This document shows positions 16,930 to 26,254 of a stretch of DNA of 64,000 bases, in pieces (the first letter of the stretch is position 1; each line of letters begins with the position of its first letter). Made by a program: the position numbers and the translations under genes. Source of the stretch: Shewanella indica (lineage in GTDB: Bacteria; Pseudomonadota; Gammaproteobacteria; Enterobacterales; Shewanellaceae); assembly GCF_002836975.1 (NCBI RefSeq), contig NZ_NIJK01000009.1, forward strand, positions 26,162 to 90,161, in the 5' to 3' direction. A model generated the notes under the pieces. The model did no database searches. It worked only from the letters and a program-made list of their open reading frames with translations, and was not told the origin of the DNA.

Positions 16930-19800
16930 TTAGTCTGATTGCTGCTCAAGCCAGTTTTCGAGCGCCTGCAATGATGCCGCTACGCAATCTGTCAGCTCGG
17001 TAAGTTCCTCGTCGCTCAAAGGATTGCCAACCTTGATGGACTGTTCCAGTGCGGCGCAGCGCAAATGCAGCGCTTCAAGCCCCATGTTGCCACTGCTGCC
17101 CTTGAGTGCGTGCAGCTTGGCAGCAATGATATCCCGTTGCCCATCCTCCGCCTTTAAAGCTTGCAGCTGCGCGTCACAGCTATCCACAAACTGTTGCCGC
17201 ATCTCCAGCAAAGTGGCCTTGCCGAGTACCTGCAAGTCCTGCTCAAGTTGCTCCAGCGCCAGCCATTGGGCGTTGTCCGTATTGCGGGATTTAAGGCCCG
17301 GCGCTTGGATATCCTCCTCCTTATGGCGCTCATCACTCAGATTCGAGCCGGAGACAACCCCTAGCCAATTGGCCAGAGCCTGCAATCCCAAGGGCTTACC
17401 CAGCACTGTATCAAAGCCCATGGCCTGATAATCAGCCATGTCCTGAGTCTGCAACTGGGCGGTAAAGGCGGCAATAGGCACCTTGGTGCCCAGCTGTTGC
17501 CTGAGCTCAGGCAACAGCTCGCTGCCGGAGCCGTCACTCAGCTGTAAATCCAGCATCACGGCATCAAAGGGGCCTGACGTGTTATCAAGCAACACACTTC
17601 GCGCCTCAGCCAAACTGACACACAAGAGTGATTCATGTCCAAGGTGCGCCAAAAAGCCCTGAGCCACCAGGGCGTTAACCCTGTTATCTTCCACCAGCAA
17701 CACCCGCTTGGCGATTTCACTCTGCGGCAGGCGACTCGATTGTTGCTCCCCCTGCTCACAGGGCTGAAGCGGCACACTGAAACTGAAACGGCTGCCCTGC
17801 CCCGGCGTACTGATAACGTCTATGGCGGGCTCATCCTCGCTCTCACGGCCATTCATCAGTTGCACCAGGTCACGACTGATACTCAGCCCAAGCCCGGTAC
17901 CCCTGGCACTGGCATGGGTCGCCTCTGTGGCATAGGGGGTAAACAGATGCGCCATGGCTTCGGGGCGGATGCCGATGCCGGTGTCAGTCACGCTGAAGCA
18001 CAGGCGTGCACCTTCAATACTGACCTCCAGAGTCACACTGCCCTTGGTGGTAAACTTAATCGCATTGCCCAGAAGGTTAAATAATACCTGCCTGAGCTTG
18101 GGCCCATCAAGCCAGACCCATTCGGGCAATTCCGGCTTTAACAACCTGAGCTCAAGCCCGGCAAGATTAGCCCCGGCCAACATGATGGCGGTCACTTCGT
18201 TGAGCAGCGCCGGCAACTCCACAGCCCTTGGCTCATTGAGCAGCCTACCCTGCTCCAGACGTGAAAAATCGAGAATGTCATTGAGCACGGTTTGCAGTTG
18301 AGTGCCACTGTACTGGGACAACGCCAACATCTGCCGCGCCTTGGCGGGTAACTCCGCCTGCCCCAGCAAACTCAGGGTGCCGAGCAAGCCATTAAGCGGT
18401 GTACGTATTTCATGACTCATGGTTGCCAAAAACAACGACTTGGCCTGACTGGCTTCCTCCAACTGGGCATTGGTCTGGGCGAGCTCGCGGGTTCGCTCGG
18501 CGACCTTCAGCTCCAGCGCCAATTTATGCTCGGTCAACTCGGCGGCAGTGCGCTGCAGATCCTGCTGCAACTTTTGATTGTGGGCCGTTTTCTGTTTGAA
18601 GGCTTCCAGCGCCGAGGCCATAGCAGTAAGTTCATCATCACCGTAAGAGCGTATACTGACATTGGTATCGCCAAGACTCAGGCGACTGAGTGCCTGGGTG
18701 GCATCGCTCAAGCGCCGGGCGATGCCCTTATAGATAACCTGCCAACTGACAAACAGGATCAGCAGCAACATCAAAGCGCCCGTCCCCCAGAGCCCTGCGC
18801 TGGCCCAATTGAGCTGCCCCAGATAGTCGCGGCGGGCCAAATTCAGCTGTTGCTGTTGGCCTTCGAGGGCGGCATCCACGGTTTGCTCCATCGACTTGAG
18901 GTTATCAGAAATCACCAATTGCCTTTGTTCCAGTTGCTGCTGCAACTGCCATATCGCTTCGGCCAATTGTTGACCGGCAATGACCTGGTCAAGACGAGCA
19001 AATTCGGCCTCGAGCGCCTCGGCTCTACCTGGGTCCCGAACCAAATCGGCCACAGGAATACGCTTGAGCAATCCCGGGGACAGGGCATCATCGGTCAACG
19101 GCGCCTGGTTGATGGCGCCGACCAAGTCTTGCGGCGCATCGGCCGCGGCAAATATCTGCCCGAGCAAGGCTATCTTGTGGGTCAGTTTCAGGGCGCGGTT
19201 GAGCTGCTCGGCGCTGCTGAGATCCAGCTCTATAATGTCATCTACTGTCTCAGCGCCAGGGATCTGGCTCAGCTTGGCAATAATAACTGAATCCAGCACC
19301 GCCAGCTCGGAACGCAGCAGATTATCGGCCTGCTTGGAAGCCTGTACCAGTAAAAGTCCTTGCTGCTTCAGCGCTTGGGTACGCTCAAGTCGCTCGCCAG
19401 TCTGTTCGCCGAGTAAGGTCAGCTCGGCGATAATGGTGGCCGCCGCCTGTTTAAGGTTGGCCGAATCCGGCACCGCCAACTGCTCCAGGGTCGCTATCGC
19501 CGCCAACATGCGATTGCTTTCAAGAGACAGGCGGCGTCCCAAATATTGACGCTGCTTTTCATCTGCAACTGTGCCCAGGCGCTGGGCATTCTCCGCCAAC
19601 GAGGTGGCCGACTGCGATAACTGCCGCGCGGCTTCTGATGCGGGCAAGGCCTTCTCATACAGAAAACTGTCGGCACCCCTGACCCAGTGCAGGCTCAAAT
19701 TGCCCAGAGTCACCAGTAATAACAGCAACAGCGCCAGTAAACAGAACGCCAGCATCAGACGGCCGGTCAGGCTGCTCAGCCATGAAGATAAAGGTCTCAC
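16930..19800 (-). CDS. torS: TorS, hybrid sensor histidine kinase for TMAO
   Basis: 956-residue unorthodox kinase. TM1 is about 15-33; the periplasmic helical sensor about 35-330 would receive TorT; TM2 about 335-358 leads into HAMP. The HisKA site is H463 in ATMSHEIRTPLNG; the HATPase has N-box LLGNAIKF and G-box GTGLGLS. The receiver carries D751 (VMLDLQLSDG) and a C-terminal Hpt has H897 (KLHALKGSSGNMG), giving a full phosphorelay to TorR. Start is GTG with AAGGA 6 bases upstream. Divergent from torT. Confidence 0.94.
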   Translation of the reverse strand: MRPLSSWLSSLTGRLMLAFCLLALLLLLLVTLGNLSLHWVRGADSFLYEKALPASEAARQLSQSATSLAENAQRLGTVADEKQRQYLGRRLSLESNRMLAAIATLEQLAVPDSANLKQAAATIIAELTLLGEQTGERLERTQALKQQGLLLVQASKQADNLLRSELAVLDSVIIAKLSQIPGAETVDDIIELDLSSAEQLNRALKLTHKIALLGQIFAAADAPQDLVGAINQAPLTDDALSPGLLKRIPVADLVRDPGRAEALEAEFARLDQVIAGQQLAEAIWQLQQQLEQRQLVISDNLKSMEQTVDAALEGQQQQLNLARRDYLGQLNWASAGLWGTGALMLLLILFVSWQVIYKGIARRLSDATQALSRLSLGDTNVSIRSYGDDELTAMASALEAFKQKTAHNQKLQQDLQRTAAELTEHKLALELKVAERTRELAQTNAQLEEASQAKSLFLATMSHEIRTPLNGLLGTLSLLGQAELPAKARQMLALSQYSGTQLQTVLNDILDFSRLEQGRLLNEPRAVELPALLNEVTAIMLAGANLAGLELRLLKPELPEWVWLDGPKLRQVLFNLLGNAIKFTTKGSVTLEVSIEGARLCFSVTDTGIGIRPEAMAHLFTPYATEATHASARGTGLGLSISRDLVQLMNGRESEDEPAIDVISTPGQGSRFSFSVPLQPCEQGEQQSSRLPQSEIAKRVLLVEDNRVNALVAQGFLAHLGHESLLCVSLAEARSVLLDNTSGPFDAVMLDLQLSDGSGSELLPELRQQLGTKVPIAAFTAQLQTQDMADYQAMGFDTVLGKPLGLQALANWLGVVSGSNLSDERHKEEDIQAPGLKSRNTDNAQWLALEQLEQDLQVLGKATLLEMRQQFVDSCDAQLQALKAEDGQRDIIAAKLHALKGSSGNMGLEALHLRCAALEQSIKVGNPLSDEELTELTDCVAASLQALENWLEQQSD

Positions 19801-19903
19801 TTGTTATCCTTGTTGATACCGGTTCGCATAGGCATTGACTCACTCAAACATTCAGCAGGAATGCTATGGTAGAATACTTGCATCATATATCAGGGCCTTC
19901 CCC

Positions 19904-21010
19904 ATGAGCCAATTTTCCGCCAAGTTTGAGGCTGTGTTGCCTGCAACTAAAAAACCGCTACAGCTGTGGTTATTGGCTCTGCTGATGTTTATCCCTGCCG
20001 CGCTGGCCAATGAAGCCTGGGAGCTGGAGCAACGCAGTCCTTTCAACGAAGCAATCCAGCAGGCCAGCCCTCTGACCCACACGCCGCTCACCAAGGCCAA
20101 CAAACCTTGGAAACTGTGCGCGTTGGTGCCGCATCTGAAAGATGCTTACTGGATAGGGATTAATTATGGCTTAGCCAAACAGAGCCAAGTATTGGGGCTC
20201 GGGCTGGAACTCCATGAAGCCGGTGGCTATGGCAACACTCAAACCCAGTTGGCACAACTCAAATCCTGCCTCGATGGTGATGCCGATGCGATTTTGCTCG
20301 GCGCCGTCAGCCCACACCTGCTTGAGGGCCAGGCGCTTGAGCTGACCAAGCCGGTGTTGGCGCTGGTGAACCAGTTGGCAGACAGCCGAGTACAAACCCA
20401 TATAGGAGTCAACTGGTATCAGATGGGTTATCTCACAGGTCAATTCCTCGCATCCAAACCATATCAACGTCTGGCGATGCTGGCGGGCCCCGAAGGCCGC
20501 GGTGGTACCGATCTGGTGGAAAAAGGCGTCGGACAAGCACTGCAAGACAGCACCGTAGAGATAGTGGCCGTGATGCATGCCGACAACAACCGCAATCTCT
20601 ACCGGGATCAGCTCAATTTGTTGCTCAACCAAAATAAGCCGCCGCTGCCACAAGCCTTACTCGGCAGTGCTGTGGCGATTGAAGCCGCCATGGGCACTCT
20701 GAGACAGAGAAATATGACGGATAAAATGGCGCTGGTAAGCAGCTACTTGTCTCCGGATGTCATGCGAGGCCTCAAGCGCAACAAGGTCGCTTATGCCAAT
20801 GATGACAGAGTGGTACTACAGGGGCGGCTGGCGGTCGATCTCGCCGTTAGGCTGTTGCAGGGGGAAAAGGCGTTTGGTGATATAGGCCCGGCAATTTTGC
20901 AATTGCGCCCGGATAACCTCAACAGCATGCAACTGGATGACAGTTTGGCACCGGCGGATTTCTACCCGGTATACAGAGTGGAAGCCAAGGGCTCAGAACT
21001 CAGTCGCTAA
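19904..21010 (+). CDS. torT: TorT, periplasmic TMAO-binding protein
   Basis: 368 residues from the ATG at 19904, with a signal peptide (KKPLQLWLLALLMFIPAALA, cleavage near residue 35). The rest resembles ribose-type periplasmic binding proteins: WKLCALVPHLKDAYWIGINYG, then two lobes with LGAVSPHLL and LAMLAGPEGRGG. TorT binds TMAO and contacts the TorS periplasmic domain. The open frame begins at 19835 but those 23 codons would push the signal inward. Divergent from torS, and its last 11 bp overlap the end of convergent torR. Confidence 0.92.
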   Translation: MSQFSAKFEAVLPATKKPLQLWLLALLMFIPAALANEAWELEQRSPFNEAIQQASPLTHTPLTKANKPWKLCALVPHLKDAYWIGINYGLAKQSQVLGLGLELHEAGGYGNTQTQLAQLKSCLDGDADAILLGAVSPHLLEGQALELTKPVLALVNQLADSRVQTHIGVNWYQMGYLTGQFLASKPYQRLAMLAGPEGRGGTDLVEKGVGQALQDSTVEIVAVMHADNNRNLYRDQLNLLLNQNKPPLPQALLGSAVAIEAAMGTLRQRNMTDKMALVSSYLSPDVMRGLKRNKVAYANDDRVVLQGRLAVDLAVRLLQGEKAFGDIGPAILQLRPDNLNSMQLDDSLAPADFYPVYRVEAKGSELSR

Positions 21011-21710
21011 CATCGGCGGCAAACAGATAACCTTCACCATGCACAGTGACAAACAGCTCTGGACTCAGCTTGCTGCGCAGACGCCGAATAATCACATCTA
21101 TGGTACGGTCGTTAACATCCTGATCCCTGTGACTGGTTTGTTGCATCAAGCGCTCTCTCGATAGCACCTGCTGCGGGTGCAGGGCAAAGGCCACCAGCAG
21201 TTCAAACTCAGCCTTGGTCAACTTGATAGCCTGCCCATCCAAGCTCAAACGGCGGCTGTTGAGCTGCAAGTGATAGCCTTCGAAATAAAGATTGTCGTCC
21301 GAGCGCGACAGTTGTTCGGCCGTTTGTTGCTGCGCCTTCTTCACCAGAGAGATGCGCCAGAGCAGATTTTTGACCCTGACCCTGAGCTCACGAAACTCAA
21401 ATGGCTTGGTGACATAATCATCGGCGCCCATTTCCAGGCCAACTATTTTATCTATCGCCTCATCCCGGCCGGTCACCAGAATAATGCCCACATCTGAGCG
21501 ACTGCGCAGCTCACGGGTCAGCATCAAACCATCGTCACCAGGCATATTGATATCCAGCATCACCAGGTCCACATGCTGTTGTTGTAGTTGCTGCCACATC
21601 TGCTCACCGTCAGCGGCCTCCATCACCTGGTAACCATCTTTTTCAAAGTAGCCTTTTAAACGAGTCCTAATGATAGCCTCATCGTCCACTATCAATATGC
21701 GGTATGCCAT
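21000..21710 (-). CDS. torR: TorR, OmpR-family response regulator
   Basis: 236 residues from MAYRILIVDDE. The receiver has the phospho-acceptor D53 (VMLDINMPGDDG), conserved DDE at 9-11 and K in DDYVTKPFEFRELRVRV. The winged-helix DNA-binding domain holds KLTKAEFELLVAFALHP and the C-terminal VHGEGYLF. It receives phosphate from TorS and activates torECAD. An ATG 33 bases upstream is in frame but lies beside a TorR-like repeat, so the shorter start is preferred. Its 3' end overlaps torT by 11 bp. Confidence 0.93.
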   Translation of the reverse strand: MAYRILIVDDEAIIRTRLKGYFEKDGYQVMEAADGEQMWQQLQQQHVDLVMLDINMPGDDGLMLTRELRSRSDVGIILVTGRDEAIDKIVGLEMGADDYVTKPFEFRELRVRVKNLLWRISLVKKAQQQTAEQLSRSDDNLYFEGYHLQLNSRRLSLDGQAIKLTKAEFELLVAFALHPQQVLSRERLMQQTSHRDQDVNDRTIDVIIRRLRSKLSPELFVTVHGEGYLFAADVSD

Positions 21711-21742
21711 GCTTGTATTCCAACCGGCTGGGATAGAGGTCA

Positions 21743-21762
21743 TTATTCACAATTTTTCATAT
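21743..21762 (-). promoter_or_regulatory. TorR-like direct repeats upstream of torR
   Basis: Adjacent decamers TTATTCACAA and TTTTTCATAT share the TTCAYA core at 10-bp spacing, 33 bp before the torR start. They resemble the boxes before torE and suggest TorR controls its own gene. Confidence 0.55.
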
Positions 21763-21857
21763 TTTGTCTGTAGCGGATAGATATTTGACCTGAGTTCGGT
21801 GCTAAGCGCTTTTTATGTGGCTACAATAAGGACGAATCAAAAATTAAAGGACTGAAT

Positions 21858-22226
21858 ATGGACGAAAAGCGCAAGTTTTCGCGGATCCTGTTTAGCATAG
21901 ATGCCCAGCTGAGCTGCGGTGACAAGGTGTGGAGCACCCATTTGCTGGATCTCTGTCTCAATGGCGCCATGGTGGAAGAACCTGCCGATTTCGCTCCCGA
22001 AGGCGTGCTGAAGCTGAGTTTTTGCCTGCCCCAGTCCGAAGTTGAACTGTGCATGGAGGCTGACGTCGTGTATCGCCGCAACGGCCTTCTGGGCCTCAAG
22101 TGCGGGCTTATTGATATCGAGAGTATCAGTCACTTAAGACGGCTATTGGAGCTGAATCTTGGTGATGCCTCACTGCTGCACCGCGAGTTGGAACAGTTTA
22201 TCGCCGAACATGAACAGAGCCGCTGA
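21858..22226 (+). CDS. Small single-domain PilZ protein, c-di-GMP receptor
   Basis: 122 residues, essentially one PilZ domain. The N-terminal arginine motif RKFSR (residues 5-9) and the second motif DLCLNGAMVEEP (about 35-46) supply c-di-GMP contacts; the strict (D/N)xSxxG reads DLCLNG here, with Cys in place of Ser. No signal or membrane segment. AAAGGA precedes the ATG. It would act as a freestanding c-di-GMP adaptor; the target is unknown. The stop codon sits in the loop of a 7-bp hairpin (22217-22234). Confidence 0.85.
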   Translation: MDEKRKFSRILFSIDAQLSCGDKVWSTHLLDLCLNGAMVEEPADFAPEGVLKLSFCLPQSEVELCMEADVVYRRNGLLGLKCGLIDIESISHLRRLLELNLGDASLLHRELEQFIAEHEQSR

Positions 22227-22258
22227 AGCGGCTCCTGCTTCACAGGTCACAGGGCGGC

Positions 22259-22282
22259 AATAGCCCTGTTTGCCGGGCTATT
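22259..22282. terminator. Hairpin between the PilZ gene and radA
   Basis: Perfect 8-bp stem AATAGCCC / GGGCTATT with an 8-base loop, between convergent genes. No strong T-run, so termination is uncertain. A second perfect 7-bp hairpin (GAGCCGC/GCGGCTC) at 22217-22234 spans the PilZ stop codon. Confidence 0.45.
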
Positions 22283-22307
22283 ACTTCACATAGCGCTCAC
22301 ATAGCAA

Positions 22308-23672
22308 TCATAAAGCCCCGAGTGCCTCGCTGAGTTTGCTCACCCCTATCACCTGCATCCCCTGAGGCGGCTTTTTCGGCATATTGGCCTTAGGCACAAT
22401 CGCCCGGGTAAAGCCATGCTTGGCAGCTTCCACCAAACGCTCCTGACCATTGGGCACGGGACGTATCTCACCGGAAAGGCCCACTTCGCCGAACACCACC
22501 AGATCCCTGGGCAGAATATCACCACGGAAACTGGAAACCATGGCCAACAGCAGAGTCAAATCGGCGCTGGTTTCTGTCACCTTGACACCACCGACCACGT
22601 TAACAAATACATCCTGATCCGACATCTGTAAGCCGCCATGACGATGCATTACCGCCAGCAACATAGCCAAACGATTGGCATCCATCCCCACGGCGACTCG
22701 CCGCGGATGCGACAGTGCCGAGCTGTCCACCAACACCTGTAGCTCCACCAGCAGCGGCCGGGTGCCCTCCCAAACCACCATCACCAAGGAGCCGGAGGCA
22801 GCTTCATCGGCGCGTGACAGGAATATCGCCGACGGATTGGCCACTTCCTTGAGCCCCCGTTCCGTCATGGCGAACACTCCCAGCTCATTGATGGCACCGA
22901 AGCGGTTCTTATGGGAGCGCAGGGTACGGTAGCGGCTATCGCTGTCCCCTTCAAACATCACGGAGCAATCTATGCAGTGCTCCAGCACCTTGGGGCCGGC
23001 CAGAGAGCCATCTTTGGTGACATGGCCGACCATGATAATGGCGATACCATTTTGTTTGGCAAAACGGGTCAGAAAAGCGGCCGACTCACGAACCTGGGCC
23101 ACACTGCCGGGGGAAGACTGCACATCGCTGATATGCATCACCTGAATCGAGTCTATCACTATGACCTTGGGCTTCTCCCGCAGTGCCACAGTGCAGATGG
23201 TCTCGACACTGGTTTCGGACAACATCTTCAAACGTCCGGTGGGCAGACCCAAACGATGGGCACGCATAGCCACTTGCTGCAAAGATTCCTCGCCGGTGAC
23301 ATAGAGAGCCGGCATTGTCTCTGCCAGCTGACACAAAGTTTGCAGCAGCAAGGTACTCTTACCGGCCCCCGGATGACCGCCAATCAGGATGGCACTGCCG
23401 GCGACTATGCCGCCACCGAGCACACGGTCGAATTCGATAAAGCTACTGGGGATCCTGGGCACTTCGTTGAGATCTATCTGATCCAGCGTCTGGATCTCAC
23501 TGGCACCGGCACCGGCATAACCGCTGAACTGCCCCCCCCGGGATGGTGTGGCCGCCCCCAGTCTGACTTCGGTAATGGTATTCCATTCATGACAAGCACT
23601 GCACTGCCCCTGCCAACGGGGAAAGTCCTGGCCACATTCGTTGCACACGTATGCTGTTTTATTCTTCGCCAT
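22308..23672 (-). CDS. radA: DNA repair protein RadA
   Basis: RecA-like ATPase and branch-migration helicase in recombinational repair. 454 residues. It has an N-terminal C4 zinc finger (CNECG...CSACHEW, about residues 10-30), Walker A GGHPGAGKSTLLLQ about residue 100, Walker B VIVIDSIQVMH, the RadA-specific KNRFG motif about residue 255, and a C-terminal Lon-protease-like domain (GEVGLSGEIRPVPN). Length and motif order match the family. Confidence 0.97.
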   Translation of the reverse strand: MAKNKTAYVCNECGQDFPRWQGQCSACHEWNTITEVRLGAATPSRGGQFSGYAGAGASEIQTLDQIDLNEVPRIPSSFIEFDRVLGGGIVAGSAILIGGHPGAGKSTLLLQTLCQLAETMPALYVTGEESLQQVAMRAHRLGLPTGRLKMLSETSVETICTVALREKPKVIVIDSIQVMHISDVQSSPGSVAQVRESAAFLTRFAKQNGIAIIMVGHVTKDGSLAGPKVLEHCIDCSVMFEGDSDSRYRTLRSHKNRFGAINELGVFAMTERGLKEVANPSAIFLSRADEAASGSLVMVVWEGTRPLLVELQVLVDSSALSHPRRVAVGMDANRLAMLLAVMHRHGGLQMSDQDVFVNVVGGVKVTETSADLTLLLAMVSSFRGDILPRDLVVFGEVGLSGEIRPVPNGQERLVEAAKHGFTRAIVPKANMPKKPPQGMQVIGVSKLSEALGAL

Positions 23673-23839
23673 CTGGGTTCAAACTTGTGTAAAATCTGTA
23701 ATAGTTAATTAAAATAATTGCACTTTCAAAGTGATAGTTTCAGCGCGATAATCCCGATTTGGGTTCAAGCTTCCCAAAGCCGGGCCGACATAAGACTAAC
23801 AGTCAGCACAAGAATAAGCACCCTTTAAAGAGCGAGTCC

Positions 23840-26254
23840 ATGAGCCCAGATCACCACAGCGCCCTGATTGAGCAACTCAAGCCCCTGATGATGGAGCCGG
23901 ACTTTAGTGAGATCTTCTTGCAGCTCACCGCCGAAGAGTCCAACTCGACCCGCTTTCTGTTAAAGATGGAAATCCAGCGCCTGGCTTCCCCCTGTCTGAG
24001 GATCATTGATCTCAGAGACAAATCGGAACTGCCCTGCCTGGAGTATCGCTTCGCTGACCAACGCCATTATCTCGATGCCCCGGCCAAAGAGGCCTTAGAC
24101 GCCGCACTGGCGCTGTACCGCAACCAGTACACAATGGGAGTATATGAACAGGTGATGGAGGCTCATCGCCAGCGTCGCCAACGACTACAGCAAACGCCCC
24201 GCAATCAGGAAGGCCAGGAGAATCCCTATCTGGTACCCGGAATCGTCCTGGGACGTTACTTCAACCGCAGTGAAGAGCGGATGAACTACAGCATCAAGAT
24301 AGCGGTTTCCCAACCCGGCAGAGAAGAGTTGCGCGGCAATACCGCAGATCTTTCCGTCGGTGGCGCCAGGGTGCGCCTGCCCGCCAGACACAACTTAGAT
24401 CTTAACCGGCCGCTAAGGGTCAAGCTACTGGACCTCAGCGATGAATACTATTACCGGGATCTGCAACTCGGAGTCGACTACCAGATAGTCGATGCCCAGA
24501 CAGAGCAGGATACCTGCTGGATGCGGCTAAAACGCATCGGCGGCAGTGAGCAGCTCTCCGAGCTACTTGCCAGCCTTATTCGCGGTTATAAGTTCCGTTA
24601 CAAGGTGGATGTCAACGATGTACTGACAACAGCAACAGGACTGGGATTCGAGCGCCATTATCTGGCCCATCTGCCACACCTGCCGCTGTTTATCGAGCAG
24701 GACAGCCAAGGCAACCCAACTATTGGCGCTTTGCTGCTGAGCCGGGACAATCAGGCACTGCTGCACGATTTTCTCGATGAAGCCGATATCAACCAATTGC
24801 CGGGACTGCTGAGCAAGCAGAGACTGGCGGCCATGCTCGCCGAGCCGGACAACGCCGACCACAGATTACTGTTCAGCTTTACCTATAATGCCCGTGGTCA
24901 ACTCTACTTCTACTCAGCCAGCCTCAGCGAGCTGAAAAAAAGCCGCCTGCAACCTCTGTTTCTCGGCTTTGGTGCCACCAAGGGTAGTTGGAAGGTTATC
25001 CAGGTGAGCCTGGATACCATAGACCACCGGGGTTCCTACAAGGCCTCCATGCTCCCGGGGGATGACAGCAACTACTCGGCACTGACTGAGCAGCAGCTGA
25101 GCAAATACAGCCACATATTACAGTTGATGGACGTGACCGACGAACAGGCCGCCGAAGAGTATCGTCGCTGGCCATTCAAGATGGACGCCAATGAGCTCAA
25201 GCGTTTCGGCCAAACCAAAATCACCACCAACAGTATCCGATTGGTGTCCATGTATTTCAGCGAGCGGCGCCAGGAAGCCAGGTTCTCCTTCAAGACCTTG
25301 GTCAACATCAGTCAGGGCAAACAGCAATACACAGGGATCACCCATGATATTTCCAGTCGTGGCCTGCAGCTGAATCTGGATGAAAACGCGACTCTCAATC
25401 CCAAGGAGCCACTGCTGCTGAGCTTTCCCAAGCTGCAGGAGCTGGCGCCCAAGGCAAAACTGCAGGCACTGCCCTACCGCTTGGTGCGCAGCCGTAAAAA
25501 CGGTGTCACCCTGCATCTGGCGGCGGTGATGGGCCACACGCCTCATCCGGGAGTGGAGTTTTTGCAGCGCCTGATAGAGCAAAACCGCGAGAAATTGCAG
25601 CAACTGACAGAAAATAACTCTGAGGTCAAAGAACTGGCCGAAGGAATGAAAAACCTCTTGATGCGCAAACTGCATTCAGTGCCTTTCCTTGTGGAAAAAA
25701 CCGTCAAGTCTTTCCGTTTTTCGGCGCTGGGGGTCGGCGTCAAGCCGGATGTCGTCAGCGACCTGTTCGCCAACAGCAGCGCTGAACAGTTGCAGTTCAA
25801 TCTCGAACCTTTACTGCAAGACGGCCGGCTGAAGCGCGACTTTATCGGCCCGATACGGGCGATGAAGCCGCAGATGACCATGGACAGCTTCGAAGTCTTT
25901 GTGCAGTTGGTGCGCCAATCCAGCGGCCAGTTGCGGCTGCGCTGCACCGCCCGCCATGAACTGGCGGAGCGTCAGGCCCAAGTGGATTTTATCCGTCAGG
26001 CGCAATCGCTCGGCAGCTTTATGGCCTTGAAAGTCTATCGCGGCGCCGCCGGTAAACCGGATCTGGGCTATATCCGCCGCGAACTGGAATATATAGGTGT
26101 TCATGCCAAGCACAAGGCCAAGAAGCTCGAAGAGATGCTGTGGCGGGTAGTGGGCGTTGGCGAATTTTTGGAAATCACCAGCGAGGTCTTGCTGCGCTAC
26201 CCGGAATTAAATCCAGAAGCTCAGTCACTGACGCTGGAAAGCTCAAAACCCTGA
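23840..26254 (+). CDS. Large two-PilZ-domain protein (PlzC-like)
   Basis: 804-residue cytoplasmic protein with no membrane segment. Two PilZ-type motifs are visible: TADLSVGGARVRLP (about 168-181, DxSxxG at D170) with RMNYSIKIAV before it, and THDISSRGLQLNL (about 501-513) preceded by RRQEARFSF. The gene lies near radA and serB, as does V. cholerae plzC (from memory), so orthology is likely. The ATG at 23840 is used because AAAGAG precedes it; 27 basic codons upstream are open. The last 34 bp overlap the convergent hydrolase gene. Probably a c-di-GMP effector; target unknown. Confidence 0.8.
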   Translation: MSPDHHSALIEQLKPLMMEPDFSEIFLQLTAEESNSTRFLLKMEIQRLASPCLRIIDLRDKSELPCLEYRFADQRHYLDAPAKEALDAALALYRNQYTMGVYEQVMEAHRQRRQRLQQTPRNQEGQENPYLVPGIVLGRYFNRSEERMNYSIKIAVSQPGREELRGNTADLSVGGARVRLPARHNLDLNRPLRVKLLDLSDEYYYRDLQLGVDYQIVDAQTEQDTCWMRLKRIGGSEQLSELLASLIRGYKFRYKVDVNDVLTTATGLGFERHYLAHLPHLPLFIEQDSQGNPTIGALLLSRDNQALLHDFLDEADINQLPGLLSKQRLAAMLAEPDNADHRLLFSFTYNARGQLYFYSASLSELKKSRLQPLFLGFGATKGSWKVIQVSLDTIDHRGSYKASMLPGDDSNYSALTEQQLSKYSHILQLMDVTDEQAAEEYRRWPFKMDANELKRFGQTKITTNSIRLVSMYFSERRQEARFSFKTLVNISQGKQQYTGITHDISSRGLQLNLDENATLNPKEPLLLSFPKLQELAPKAKLQALPYRLVRSRKNGVTLHLAAVMGHTPHPGVEFLQRLIEQNREKLQQLTENNSEVKELAEGMKNLLMRKLHSVPFLVEKTVKSFRFSALGVGVKPDVVSDLFANSSAEQLQFNLEPLLQDGRLKRDFIGPIRAMKPQMTMDSFEVFVQLVRQSSGQLRLRCTARHELAERQAQVDFIRQAQSLGSFMALKVYRGAAGKPDLGYIRRELEYIGVHAKHKAKKLEEMLWRVVGVGEFLEITSEVLLRYPELNPEAQSLTLESSKP

